Shown here: piece by piece, positions 23,221 through 32,425 of the stretch
Layout of the letters: each line of letters begins with the position of its first letter
Position numbering within the stretch: the stretch's first letter is position 1
Origin: JAWXCM01 sp034408745
Lineage (GTDB): Bacteria; Acidobacteriota; Terriglobia; Bryobacterales; Bryobacteraceae
Reading direction: 5' to 3'
Assembly (NCBI GenBank): GCA_034408745.1
Contig: JAWXCM010000192.1
Coordinates: 1-55,083, forward strand
DNA: 55,083 bases
Notes under the pieces: generated by a model
Databases searched by the model: none
What the model was told of the DNA's origin: nothing
What the model saw: only the letters and a program-made list of their open reading frames with translations
Made by a program: the position numbers and the translations under genes

Positions 23221-26200
23221 TCACTGGATTGAGATTTCCACAGGGCTGCTCTCTACAGTTCCCTGCTTCAACCTCAATGCCTGATCCAAACCGGGAGGAA
23301 ATGTTGCCGGGATTACCAGATTAACCTGGTATAACCCGGTGAAATTCGGCGCGAGTCCCGCATACGAAGGACGCAATTCCTGGCCGGACACCACCACGTT
23401 GACGGGGGTCTGCGTGGGATTCAGCGTGCCTGACCGGCTGGTCACGCCGAGCCCGGTCGCATATATGACGATCGCCTGCCCCCGGACCACCGGGTTCTGC
23501 GGCGAGTTCGCCTGATTATTAGCATTCACGATGTTCGGACGTCCTGTCGCTGTGCGGAAGACAGCAGGGGCGTAGGGGCGAACCTCGATGGTCTGTTCCG
23601 TGCCGCCGTAGGGCGATGTCAGCCGCAAGACCGTGCTGCCAGCCGCGACCTCCGGTGGAACCTGCGCATCCACCCGGAACGGAGTGGCTGCCAGCACAAT
23701 CGCCGGGCGTCCCCCAATCTCCAGCGTGGTTGCCGCGCCCGGACGCGCCAGCCCGTTCCCAAAGATGGAAATCAGGCCTCCCTGGGCGATATCGGGCGTC
23801 AGCGTGGCCGAGTTCAGAACCGCCGAGGCATCCAGAACCGTTTCCTGAGGACTGATCGCGAGCCAGGTGCCTGGGCGATACACGCGGAAGGCCGCGACGC
23901 CACTGCCCGCAAGGTCTGAGCGCGAGCCACCGTCCGCAAGGTCCGTTACGGTAGCCCGGAAATCACCAGTTCCACCGATGTCGAGCTGATATTCCGAGGC
24001 AGTTCCGCTACAGGCCCGCATTCGTAGCATTCGTGCTCCGGACGCCGTGCCGTCCAGCTTCGCCGCCTGATCCGGCCATTCGACGCTGATGCCACATTCT
24101 CCCGACGGCGATGCGATGCTGACAGGGCTGGAAGCTGTCACAACAAAAGAAGTCGACAGCGGCACGCGCGGGAGCAGGCGAACCGCCCCCCCAATCGTCG
24201 CTCTCCAGGAGAGCCCGCCAGCATCGAAGCCGTTTAGATAATCGGAAAGTACGGTGCGTCCGAAGGCAGTGCGCGGGTCATGAATCTGGAGGCTGCCATC
24301 CGCTGCCACCCCAGTGGCCACTACGAAATGCGAGCCAGCCGGGGTGTCGCCGTTCTGCATGGACAGGGCGATCAGGACCGGGGAGCCGCCAGCTACCAGA
24401 GACCGGATGGTCTCGATGTCGGATTTTTCCGGGGAGACTTCAAGATTTCCACCCACGAAGCCTGACAGTCGCCACAAATTTACGATCTGCTCCCGCGATT
24501 CCGGCGCGGTGAGAAACCCGTCGCACACCTGCGTGCCCTGAGTATCGGTGACACACGTGCGTCGGAGATATTCGTTGAGCGTCGCCACATCTGCCATGCC
24601 ATTAGGGTTCTTAAGGTCGCCGTGAACCTGAAGGTACCGAAGAATGGAGGCCGCGGACGCCAGAAGCGCGCCGCCTTCAGAGATCGGCGTGGTTCCAGTG
24701 CCGACCGCGTCAGAACCAGACTGCATCAGCTTCGGAAACCCGGTGACGGTGCCACCGGCGCTTCGGGCGGAAAACGTGACGATCCGGCCTGCCGCCTCGG
24801 CAGTCGCCAGCGCAATGCCGTCGGTAGCCGGCAGCGTGAGGGCCGTTTCGGCGAGTCCGGTGGCGTCCGTGATGGCGGTGGCCGGACTCACGGACGCACC
24901 CGGTGAAGGAGTAAAGCGTACCGTAACCCCGGCCACGGGCGAGCTGGTGTCGTCGCGCAACTGCACTCGCAGCGGCGCCGGCAGGACCACGCCCGGAGCA
25001 CCGGTTTGCGTATCTCCTGAGATGGCCGTCAGAACGACGCGCGCCTGAGCAAGGGTGCGAATCGTATAGGTTGCGGTGACCGACGTATTCGCTGACGTAT
25101 CGGTGGCCCGGAGTGTCACCGTGCCGGGGGCGGCGGTGGCTGCAATGGCGATGTCCCACACGTAAGTCCCGTTGGCCGTGCCGACCAGAAAGTCAGCCTG
25201 CCCGGTGGATGAGACGCGGAGGTTCGCCCGGTCGGCGAAACCCGAAACTGCAATTCGAACGCGGCTGCCCGGTAGCGGAGATGCCGGCGACACAGAAATG
25301 GCAGGGGTGCGCGGTCTCGGCGTAATCTTTATGTCTGTCGCGTCTGAGCTGTATTCCAGGGTACCGCCTTCGAACTCCTGGCGGAAGGTCGGGCCTGACC
25401 CAGGCTGCTCGCCTGTCGGGAGGCCGAGCGCGCTCAGAATGCCACCCTGTTCCAGGTAATATTCCGCTGCCCGGTCACGGATGAGGTAGGTGCCTTTCGG
25501 GCCGCTGACGATGACGCCTGTGGTGAACGCCTGGCTGGTGGCGGCACTGGCGGTGAAACTGGTTCCCTGCACCACCTCGGCAACCGGCAAACCAGCCGGT
25601 CCGGATTCGTAACCCGACTGCGCCCAGCGGGTCAAAATCGTGCCGGTTACCAGACGAGGCGGAGTTCCGGCCAGCGTGCCTCGCTCGAAGTCCTGGCGTC
25701 CGGAAGCGGCGGCGTCGGAGGTCGGAAACCCGAGAGCTCCGGCCGAGGCGCCGAGTTCCTCGTAGCGGGCGAGCGTGGCGCCCGAGATCACAAATGCCTG
25801 TGGCGACTTGTCGGCCATCGCGATCAGATACCGCACAGGGTTCACCTGGTCGACGCCCTGAAACTCCTGAACATAGCCCGATCCGGAACGGCGAACCCGT
25901 TCAGGGCCCGGCGTTCGCAGCTGGACGCGCGTCCGGGACACGGCGTCATTCATAGCCTGAGAAATCGCGGTACTGGGCGCGCCTTCTCCCACCGAGCAAC
26001 AGACGGCGCTGACGATAATGTCGATGGGGAGGCTGGTCTTGCCCTCGCTGGTGGCTGCGATCCGCGCTGTGCCCCCGCCGACGGCTCGAACCAGGGCAGT
26101 CAACCCGGCTCCCGTGATGGTGACGACCCGGGAATTACTCGTCGTGAAGTTGACGGCACGGTCGGTCAGTTGCAGGCCCGTGGTGCCGATTAACGTCGCG

Positions 26201-27093
26201 CTGACGGAGAACGTCTCGCCGGCGTTCAGACGCACAGGGGTATTTGCGGGGCTGAGCGTGATGGTGTTTACAGGAGCGCGTACGACGGGTGACGTGCTGT
26301 CGTCGTACTCAATGCTGCCGCCCTCGAAGGTCTGCCGCTTACGGCCGTCGGCCAAAGTTTGGACATCGGCGGTCGGCAGGCCGAGCGAACCGCTGGCTCC
26401 GCCGCGCTGGACGTACACGTCGTAGACAGGCTTCCGCACCGACACGAGACGACCATTCAACGCGCCCGACGTGATGTTAAACAGGATGCCGCTGGCAAAG
26501 GACTGATAGGTCGCGTTGCTGAGGAAGGAAGACGTGACGGCGGTTTCGGCCGAGGTCGCCGGACCGAATGCCGTCACGCCGCCGAACAACTCAAACCGGG
26601 TATAGAACGGATCCCGGGTGGTGATGTTCTGCGTATCGTTGGCGCCGGAGGTATAGGCGAAAAGGACGTACCGCCGGTCAAAATACTGGTAGGTACAGGC
26701 AGCGTTCGGACAAAACTGCGTGTCCATGGTGGGATAGCCGGCCGTTGCCACGCCAACGCTGTTGTAGTACGAATACATGTCGGTCAGGACCTGGTAGACC
26801 TCCACCGATGTCGTATCTGTGTTGGCGAGCGTGGAGGCCCGAACCAGCGCCAGGGTGCCGCCCGTACTTCGCGTGGTGTCGGTGAACAACTGTCGGAGGC
26901 CAGTGGTTCCGAAACGTGCGACGGTGCCCTGCGGAGCCGTCGAGGCGATGGACGGGAACGGGCCGCGGCTGTATGCGGACTGGAACTGCGCCTTAATGGC
27001 ATCGTTGGGCGCGCCTGTGCCTGGCTCGAGGGTCTGAGCCTGGGAAGCGGGGACAACAAGGGCGAGCAAGCAGATAACTGCCGGTAACCTCAT
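23221..27093 (-). CDS. Large secreted LGFP-repeat protein with a degenerate C39-like domain and Solibacter C-terminal domain
   Basis: From the ATG at 27093 the protein has 1290 residues with a signal peptide (MRLPAVICLLALVVPASQAQ). A TTG at 27126 would add eleven residues but would spoil the signal. LGFP-type repeats occur at about 210-270 (GASGSLGLPTADVQ) and 435-585 (GASAGALGFPTSD, GGILSALGLPTGE). A Big-1-like Ig domain is at about 680-780. Residues about 790-990 resemble a papain-like C39 peptidase: GSHFVVATGV and HDPRT carry the His and Asp, but the Cys position reads SEGGALLASAAS. The end (about 1085-1290) matches TIGR03437. LGFP repeats bind cell-wall material in other proteins, so a surface role is likely. 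No clear ribosome-binding site is seen. Confidence 0.85.
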   Translation of the reverse strand: MRLPAVICLLALVVPASQAQTLEPGTGAPNDAIKAQFQSAYSRGPFPSIASTAPQGTVARFGTTGLRQLFTDTTRSTGGTLALVRASTLANTDTTSVEVYQVLTDMYSYYNSVGVATAGYPTMDTQFCPNAACTYQYFDRRYVLFAYTSGANDTQNITTRDPFYTRFELFGGVTAFGPATSAETAVTSSFLSNATYQSFASGILFNITSGALNGRLVSVRKPVYDVYVQRGGASGSLGLPTADVQTLADGRKRQTFEGGSIEYDDSTSPVVRAPVNTITLSPANTPVRLNAGETFSVSATLIGTTGLQLTDRAVNFTTSNSRVVTITGAGLTALVRAVGGGTARIAATSEGKTSLPIDIIVSAVCCSVGEGAPSTAISQAMNDAVSRTRVQLRTPGPERVRRSGSGYVQEFQGVDQVNPVRYLIAMADKSPQAFVISGATLARYEELGASAGALGFPTSDAAASGRQDFERGTLAGTPPRLVTGTILTRWAQSGYESGPAGLPVAEVVQGTSFTASAATSQAFTTGVIVSGPKGTYLIRDRAAEYYLEQGGILSALGLPTGEQPGSGPTFRQEFEGGTLEYSSDATDIKITPRPRTPAISVSPASPLPGSRVRIAVSGFADRANLRVSSTGQADFLVGTANGTYVWDIAIAATAAPGTVTLRATDTSANTSVTATYTIRTLAQARVVLTAISGDTQTGAPGVVLPAPLRVQLRDDTSSPVAGVTVRFTPSPGASVSPATAITDATGLAETALTLPATDGIALATAEAAGRIVTFSARSAGGTVTGFPKLMQSGSDAVGTGTTPISEGGALLASAASILRYLQVHGDLKNPNGMADVATLNEYLRRTCVTDTQGTQVCDGFLTAPESREQIVNLWRLSGFVGGNLEVSPEKSDIETIRSLVAGGSPVLIALSMQNGDTPAGSHFVVATGVAADGSLQIHDPRTAFGRTVLSDYLNGFDAGGLSWRATIGGAVRLLPRVPLSTSFVVTASSPVSIASPSGECGISVEWPDQAAKLDGTASGARMLRMRACSGTASEYQLDIGGTGDFRATVTDLADGGSRSDLAGSGVAAFRVYRPGTWLAISPQETVLDASAVLNSATLTPDIAQGGLISIFGNGLARPGAATTLEIGGRPAIVLAATPFRVDAQVPPEVAAGSTVLRLTSPYGGTEQTIEVRPYAPAVFRTATGRPNIVNANNQANSPQNPVVRGQAIVIYATGLGVTSRSGTLNPTQTPVNVVVSGQELRPSYAGLAPNFTGLYQVNLVIPATFPPGLDQALRLKQGTVESSPVEISIQ

Positions 27094-27153
27094 GGGAGAA
27101 AGCCTGATTGAATCTGAACCCGGCAATCATCCGGGAGTTGCGCCGGACAGCAA

Positions 27154-27184
27154 AAGGGGCGGCGTTCGGTAAACGCCACCCCTT
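27154..27184 (-). terminator. Rho-independent terminator of carD
   Basis: AAGGGGCGGCGTT (27154-27166) pairs with AACGCCACCCCTT (27172-27184), with one G-T wobble on the transcribed minus strand and a five-base loop. It is followed on that strand by TTTTG. It lies 30 bases after the carD stop. Confidence 0.8.
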
Positions 27185-27213
27185 CTGGTTTTCGAAGTCG
27201 GATCTGGTTGAAT

Positions 27214-27723
27214 TTAGAGTGCTTCGGGCATCGGGAGACTGGCTTTGGACAACGCCTTGCGTAGCAGATCGACAGCTTCAGTCTCATTGATGGTTCGACA
27301 AATCGAGACCTCCGAGATCAGCATGCGCCGCGCACAGTCCAGCATTTTCTTTTCGCGGAAACTCAACGGTTTTTCCGCCTGGATAATTGTCAGTGCTTTG
27401 AAGACTTCTGCGATCTCGGGCAAGGCACCACTTCGCATCTTCTCCGAGTTCACCTTGTAGCGCATTTTCCAGTCTGCGCTGAACTTAACCGAGCCTGACG
27501 CAAGGAACGTCAAAACACGGGCAATTTCACCAGCTCGGGTGACTTTCCGGAGACCCACGTTTTCTACGTGAGAGAACGGAACCATCACCGTCATGCTGTT
27601 ATAGGTTAGTCGAAGGAGATAGAAATGCTCCTGGCTGGAGCCGAAGGATCGAGTACTAATGTTCTCGATCGTGCCTACCCCATGATTGGGGTAAACAACT
27701 TTCTCACCCACCTGAAAGGTCAT
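27214..27723 (-). CDS. carD: CarD-family transcriptional regulator
   Basis: CarD binds RNA polymerase beta through its Tudor-like RID domain and stabilises open promoter complexes. The 169 residues start with FQVGEKVVYPNHGVGTIENI, the RID hallmark, which runs to about residue 60. A helical DNA-binding domain follows (about 70-165, with LSFREKKMLDCARRML). It stands alone as a single-gene unit: a TTGACA/TACTCT promoter is upstream and a terminator is downstream. Length fits the short, Thermus/Mycobacterium-type CarD. The function in this organism is probably general, for example of rRNA promoters, by analogy. Confidence 0.95.
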   Translation of the reverse strand: MTFQVGEKVVYPNHGVGTIENISTRSFGSSQEHFYLLRLTYNSMTVMVPFSHVENVGLRKVTRAGEIARVLTFLASGSVKFSADWKMRYKVNSEKMRSGALPEIAEVFKALTIIQAEKPLSFREKKMLDCARRMLISEVSICRTINETEAVDLLRKALSKASLPMPEAL

Positions 27724-27810
27724 GCGCGGACCCCTGTATGCTCCAGCGGGTAGAACTGTCTATACACCCGCTGGTAGTTGTCAGTTAAAAGGTTGTAAAC
27801 CTTAAACCGC

Positions 27811-27839
27811 AGAGTAAATCCGCAACGGCCGGATGTCAA
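27811..27839 (-). promoter_or_regulatory. Sigma-70-type promoter of carD
   Basis: On the minus strand TTGACA (27834-27839) is separated by exactly 17 bases from TACTCT (27811-27816). This predicts a transcript start near 27804 and a leader of about 80 bases before carD. Confidence 0.68.
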
Positions 27840-27865
27840 CATGTTTCTTTGTCATACAGCCTCCC

Positions 27866-27923
27866 GAGGGGGGTGCCGTGAGTACGGTTTTCGGGGGACA
27901 AACCACCGGTTGCCACCCCCCTC
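27866..27923. repeat. Long inverted repeat with a structured interior, upstream of the carD promoter
   Basis: GAGGGGGGTG (27866-27875) and CACCCCCCTC (27914-27923) are perfectly complementary over ten bases. The 38 bases between contain a second hairpin, CCGT-GAGT-ACGG (27876-27887), and GGTTT with AAACC (27886-27904). No T-tract follows on either strand, so it is not an ordinary terminator. It lies between the end of the sugar isomerase gene (28045) and carD, a 321-base gap with no open frame that looks like a gene. Function is unknown. Confidence 0.45.
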
Positions 27924-28044
27924 TGGTGCCTAACTCCGTGGATTCCGAACTACTTACCAGAACCGGAATACGTATGGAACCCAACAATTACTAAGGTAAA
28001 ATAACGTCACCGTGACAGTTGAGCTATTACGATTCAGTTGCACG

Positions 28045-28896
28045 CTATCCGCGTCTCACCTCTTCGACAACCCGCATTACGTACGACAAATTACGCTTCA
28101 TGTCCGTCTCGACCACCTTCGATGGCGAATCGGTTTCAAGATTGGCAAAACCTTCAAATCCGATCCTCGAAACCGCTCGAAGTGTGTCAGCCAGGTTAAT
28201 CTTGCCATCGCCCAGGTAGCCCGGATTGTCCTTAAAGTGCAGTTGACAAATCCGCTTTTTGCCCAGCCACTCGATCTCCCGGACTACAGCAAATCCATTA
28301 TTGGTGGAGTTGCCAATGTCGTAATACGTGAGCACCGCCTTCGACCGGCTGCGCTCCATAATCCGCACATTGTCCTCAGCTGAGATGGTGTCTTCCAGGC
28401 CCAGCGCGATCCCCGCCTTCTCCGCCTGGGGGCCGATCTCGCGGAGCACGTCACCGACGTAGTCCTTTTCCTCCTGCGTCTGCAGCGCGCCTTTGCCGAA
28501 AAACGGCATCAGCATCACCTTTGCGCCCAGCTCCTTCGTGAGCCGAATTCCGTCCACCAGCCACTTCTGCCCCAGCTTGTCGTTTTTGAGGTAGTTCACG
28601 TGCAGAACGTCGAGGCAGGTGCCAGCGGGCCGGAAGTCCTCCTTGCGGAAGGCTTCCCGGTATCTGGCGATCAGCTCCGGGTTGTCGAGCGGCAGTTTGT
28701 TATCAACCACCTTCCTGCCGAGGCTGACTTCCACGCCCGCAAAGCCGATCCGGCTGGCCAGGGCCACCGCATCCGGATTCGACGTCATCTTCAGGTTCCA
28801 GTCGGTAACACCGATTTTGAGACCGCTCAGCTTCGCAGCGCGGGCCAGAGGCGCGGCAGCCAGCAAGGCCGCCATTTGACGCCGGGTCATTTTCAT
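28045..28896 (-). CDS. Exported sugar phosphate isomerase/epimerase-like TIM-barrel protein
   Basis: A 283-residue protein of the xylose isomerase/AP endonuclease family 2 fold. A Tat-like leader (TRRQMAALLAAAPLARAA) precedes the barrel, which starts at KIGVTDWNLKM. Metal-site-like residues occur in LGLEDTIS, YYDIGNSTNNG and QLHFKD, in line with a Glu-Asp-His-Glu site. Exported members of this family are common next to sulfatases and sialidase-like genes in Planctomycetes, Verrucomicrobia and Acidobacteria, but their substrates are mostly unknown. It overlaps the upstream gene by four bases (ATGA) and ends the operon. Confidence 0.85.
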   Translation of the reverse strand: MKMTRRQMAALLAAAPLARAAKLSGLKIGVTDWNLKMTSNPDAVALASRIGFAGVEVSLGRKVVDNKLPLDNPELIARYREAFRKEDFRPAGTCLDVLHVNYLKNDKLGQKWLVDGIRLTKELGAKVMLMPFFGKGALQTQEEKDYVGDVLREIGPQAEKAGIALGLEDTISAEDNVRIMERSRSKAVLTYYDIGNSTNNGFAVVREIEWLGKKRICQLHFKDNPGYLGDGKINLADTLRAVSRIGFEGFANLETDSPSKVVETDMKRNLSYVMRVVEEVRRG

Positions 28897-29906
28897 TTCA
28901 CTACTCCTTTTCCGAGATCGGCCAGTGGGATCTCGACGTGCCGGACTTTCTTGCGATTCCAGGTATAGGTGATGTGCACGGTGCCGTCGGCGGCCTGAAC
29001 CACGGCGGGATAGGAGAATTCTCCCCGCTCGGACTCCAGCGTCACCAGGGGCTGGAAGTTGGTTCCGTCCTCGCTCACGGCCACGTTTAGCGGGAAGCGG
29101 CCGCGCTCGGTGTGGTTGTAGACCAGCAGCACCCGCCCGTCCTTCAGACCGACGGCGTCGATGCCGCTGTTGGGGTTGGGCAGGTTGAGCAGTTTCAGCT
29201 CACTCCAGGTCTTTCCGTCGTCCTTCGAATCGGCGTAACCGACCTTGCCCAACTTTTCGGTGGTTCGAACATACATCCGCAGCGTCTTCGATCTCGGCAG
29301 CCGTACAATCGACGGCTGGATGCTGGCGTGGATCTCGCCCGGGTACACGATGGGCCCGTGCTTGCTCCAGGTGGTCCCGTTATCGGTAGACCGCTCCACC
29401 CATGACGTCCAGGCCTGATAGCTCTCAACCGACGTACCGCTGACGATATCGCCGCCTGGAAGCAGGAGCGGCTTGTTCTTGATGGGGCCGAGGATGCCAG
29501 CGGGAAGATGCTCGGGCTTGCTCCAGGTCTGGCCGCCGTCTCGGCTGGACATACGTCCGCCGGTCCAGTCTCTGGGGCTCGGACCGAACTTGTAGTAGAG
29601 CCACAGGGTGCCCGTCTTATCGAGGAACAGGACTGGATTCCAGGTGGGCGTATTCGGCTCCCTAACCAGTTCCCTGGGCGCTGACCAGGCGCCACCGGAC
29701 ACGCGGCGCGCTCCCCAGATGGCGACGTCTTTGTTTCCCTCGTCCGTACCGCCGAACCAGGCGGCGTACAGGTCGCCGGCTTTCGTCTCGACGATGGTGG
29801 AGGCATGACAGGACGGGAATGGCGCGGTCTCGTAAATGAACTCGGAGCGCGGCGCGGCTAACGCAAGCGAGGCCAGGGCCAGACTGAGCAGGAAAAATCG
29901 GATCAC
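28893..29906 (-). CDS. Sialidase-like BNR/Asp-box exo-glycosidase, secreted
   Basis: A 337-residue protein with a signal peptide (MIRFFLLSLALASLALAAP). Three Asp-boxes (SRDGGQTW, STDNGTTW, SKDDGKTW) define a six-bladed propeller of the sialidase superfamily (BNR_2 type). The N-terminal FPSCHASTIVETKAGDLYAA segment is typical of this bacterial subgroup, where the substrate is often not sialic acid. The canonical arginine triad cannot be assigned with certainty by eye. It is followed by the isomerase-like gene and preceded by the 619-residue exported protein, 14 bases away. Confidence 0.83.
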   Translation of the reverse strand: MIRFFLLSLALASLALAAPRSEFIYETAPFPSCHASTIVETKAGDLYAAWFGGTDEGNKDVAIWGARRVSGGAWSAPRELVREPNTPTWNPVLFLDKTGTLWLYYKFGPSPRDWTGGRMSSRDGGQTWSKPEHLPAGILGPIKNKPLLLPGGDIVSGTSVESYQAWTSWVERSTDNGTTWSKHGPIVYPGEIHASIQPSIVRLPRSKTLRMYVRTTEKLGKVGYADSKDDGKTWSELKLLNLPNPNSGIDAVGLKDGRVLLVYNHTERGRFPLNVAVSEDGTNFQPLVTLESERGEFSYPAVVQAADGTVHITYTWNRKKVRHVEIPLADLGKGVVK

Positions 29907-29920
29907 GAGATTAGCTTATG

Positions 29921-31780
29921 TCAAACCAGCCGCTCTTCGCTCAATCGAACCATCGGCACGGGCTGCCCGTCGATGGAGTCCGCGAACGCACGGTCCTGCT
30001 CGGCCACGGGCTTGACGGCCCGTCCCGCCGTAAGGGCCAGTGCGCCTGCCGGCGTTTTCCACTCGAGTCTCGTTTCGTTCCACGGCAGCGCGGCAACCCG
30101 TTCAGCAAATCCCGCCGCACTGTCCCTGGTCGATTCGATAGTGAACGTGAACGCAAGCCAGGCCTGCTCGGTGGAGTCCCAGCGGACGGTGTCGGTGCCC
30201 GGAGGGAGCAAGTCGAAGCTGAGGCCTTTGCCATCCAGAGTGAGGCGGCCCGTGTAGTCGTTGAAGCGCGCCGAGCGTACCTGAAACGCGAGGCGCATGC
30301 CCCCGCCCAGATCGGCCGTCACCATCGCGGTTGCCGCTTCAGTCGACCGGATCAGCTTCGTCCCTTCCGGAAGGTCGAGCCGGAGAAACAGCCGCGAGGC
30401 AGGAAAACTACCGCCTTTTAGGACATCGAGACTGGGGTGTTTATCCCCGCCAGGATATTTGAAGTTGACAAATCCAACTACGTACTTCTGTTGCTGAACG
30501 GAATATAAATTGGCCGAGGCGAAATCGTAATCGTCGTGGATAAACCGCAGTTGCGCGGACTTCGCCGGTGCGCTTCCCCACCACGCCAGCAGCGGACGGC
30601 GCTGCACCCAGAAATCCCCGCGATTCACGCTTCCGAGCGCAAACTCAGGGGTCAGCCACGTTGTGCCCTGTACCGGGCGGATGCCATTCGACGCCGGAAG
30701 AAAGACCTCGCGGTGCTGCCTGGGCTTTTCCAGCTTCAGGAAATGCGGCAGGAATTGTTCCGGCACTTTCCAGTTCAGCATGGCCGTTTCTCCCTCGCCG
30801 CCGCCGCGCGCTTTGTCTTTTAATTCGACAAGGCTGGTCCACATTAACCGATTATCCAGTGCCTTTTGCAGCCACAGCGGACTGCCGATATCGGTGGAAT
30901 AGCAGCGCGACATGGGACCGGCAAGCTGCTTCGACGGCGCATGCCAGTGCAGAGCCACGTGCTGCCAGAAGCGCGTGTGGATTCTGTCCACCAGTTCCCG
31001 CGAGGCCGAATCGCGCGCGTACATACGGAGCCGGGTCAGGTTGGCAATGGCGACGTTGGCGTAGGTGGGGCTGTTGTACTCCGCGAAGCTGCCGGTCCGG
31101 TCCACTTCCGCGCCAAAGCGCTTCAGCCGGTCGGCCGCATAAGCGAACAGGGGCTCATCGCCGAGCAGTTCGGCGGCGGTCAGCGTAACGAACGTGCCCT
31201 GAATCGCGATGTTCGTATAGCTCATGGCGACGTTGCGCTTCCGCACCGCCGAGGCGGCGCGCCGGATGCCTTCGCGCAGCCTCGTCTGCAGCGACGCGCC
31301 GAGCTTTGCCCGGTGCCTGAAGTCGATCAGCAGCAGCGCCGAGCCGTTGAAGTCCGCCCAGTTGAAATCGACCGCATCCATCTCTGCAAGCGACTCCTCA
31401 AGGTGGTAGCTCCACACGCCGAACCACTTGCTCGCCGGATCGGAATCCTGCAGTGTGAGCAGCCGGTCGAGGATGGCGGACGCACGCTCGACATTGCCCG
31501 CTTCCAGCAGGTACAGCGCGTACTGGAGGCTTTCGCGGGTGGGATGAACGTCCCGGGCGCGCAGGTTGGTGTGATAGTGATACTCCGGTCCGATGCGGGT
31601 CCGGATCATGCTTTCCTTCGGATCGAAGGCGCGGTGGCCACGCTCGACCGCGGCGTCCAGCAGAGCGCGGTCCCATTCGGGAGTCCAGTTTCCGGATGCG
31701 GGCGCACCGGAAGCACCGGGACAGACAACAGCTGTCGCAGTCAGCAGAGATGCGGCTGTTCGACGGGTAATGTCAGGCAC
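29921..31780 (-). CDS. Exported (alpha/alpha)-barrel-like protein, possible polysaccharide-active enzyme
   Basis: A 619-residue protein with a Tat-like leader (TRRTAASLLTATAVV) and a GTG start. The N-terminal 330 residues are helical, with aromatic and acidic patches (KWFGVWSYHLEESL, DFNWADFNGSALLL, EYNSPTYANVAIANL) that suggest an (alpha/alpha)6 toroid as in heparinase- or alginate-lyase-like proteins. The second half is beta-rich. I do not recognise the family with confidence, so enzyme class is inference from fold clues and from the downstream sialidase-like gene. It starts ten bases after the CDP-alcohol transferase gene ends, so they may be co-transcribed. Confidence 0.78.
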   Translation of the reverse strand: MPDITRRTAASLLTATAVVCPGASGAPASGNWTPEWDRALLDAAVERGHRAFDPKESMIRTRIGPEYHYHTNLRARDVHPTRESLQYALYLLEAGNVERASAILDRLLTLQDSDPASKWFGVWSYHLEESLAEMDAVDFNWADFNGSALLLIDFRHRAKLGASLQTRLREGIRRAASAVRKRNVAMSYTNIAIQGTFVTLTAAELLGDEPLFAYAADRLKRFGAEVDRTGSFAEYNSPTYANVAIANLTRLRMYARDSASRELVDRIHTRFWQHVALHWHAPSKQLAGPMSRCYSTDIGSPLWLQKALDNRLMWTSLVELKDKARGGGEGETAMLNWKVPEQFLPHFLKLEKPRQHREVFLPASNGIRPVQGTTWLTPEFALGSVNRGDFWVQRRPLLAWWGSAPAKSAQLRFIHDDYDFASANLYSVQQQKYVVGFVNFKYPGGDKHPSLDVLKGGSFPASRLFLRLDLPEGTKLIRSTEAATAMVTADLGGGMRLAFQVRSARFNDYTGRLTLDGKGLSFDLLPPGTDTVRWDSTEQAWLAFTFTIESTRDSAAGFAERVAALPWNETRLEWKTPAGALALTAGRAVKPVAEQDRAFADSIDGQPVPMVRLSEERLV

Positions 31781-31789
31781 ACCGCTATT

Positions 31790-32416
31790 CTATCGATGCT
31801 TCTCGGTGTGCGCCGGGCGGAGTTGCGCGTCCTCCAGCCGTTTGGCTTCCTGAAACGTGAACACCATGCGATGCACCACGGTCAGGTTGCCCATGACGGC
31901 AAGTATCCAGAGTACCGGGGCCATGCGGTCGAACAGAGCGCCGATGATCAGCAAAACCACGCGCTCCGGCCGCTCCATGAATCCGACTTTGCAGGTTGGA
32001 ATGATATTTTCAGCGCGGGACCGCGTATAGCTGATCATTACTGAGGCCATCATCACGACAGCGGTGAGGACCACATACGGCGAGCGGTTGATCTTGCCGT
32101 AATAGACCAGAAGCCCAATGAGCAGAATCAGGTCCGAGTATCGGTCGAGCACCGAATCGAAGAACCCGCCGAACCGGGTGACCTGGTTGGTCTCGCGAGC
32201 GACGCGCCCGTCGACCATATCGAAGATCCCGGCACCGATGATCACCAGTCCCGCCGTCAGGAAAGCTCCCTGTGACAGGTACCAGGCGGCCACCACGTTG
32301 ATCAACAGCCCGATGAACGTCAGGACGTTGGGGTGAATTTTGGAAAGCGCCAGTCCCCGCACAATAAGGCGGATGATTACGTTGCAACTGGAGCCGATGG
32401 CTCTCGTTAAGGTCAT
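31790..32416 (-). CDS. CDP-alcohol phosphatidyltransferase family protein
   Basis: A 208-residue integral membrane enzyme. The CDP-alcohol motif D-G-x2-A-R-x8-G-x3-D-x3-D is complete (D69, G70, A73, R74, G83, D87, D91), so metal binding should be intact. About five or six membrane helices are visible. These enzymes join a CDP-alcohol to a second alcohol in phospholipid head-group synthesis; the exact acceptor (glycerol phosphate, inositol phosphate or other) cannot be fixed from sequence. It starts ten bases after greA and has a short basic tail. Confidence 0.9.
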   Translation of the reverse strand: MTLTRAIGSSCNVIIRLIVRGLALSKIHPNVLTFIGLLINVVAAWYLSQGAFLTAGLVIIGAGIFDMVDGRVARETNQVTRFGGFFDSVLDRYSDLILLIGLLVYYGKINRSPYVVLTAVVMMASVMISYTRSRAENIIPTCKVGFMERPERVVLLIIGALFDRMAPVLWILAVMGNLTVVHRMVFTFQEAKRLEDAQLRPAHTEKHR

Positions 32417-32425
32417 GCGACTACC

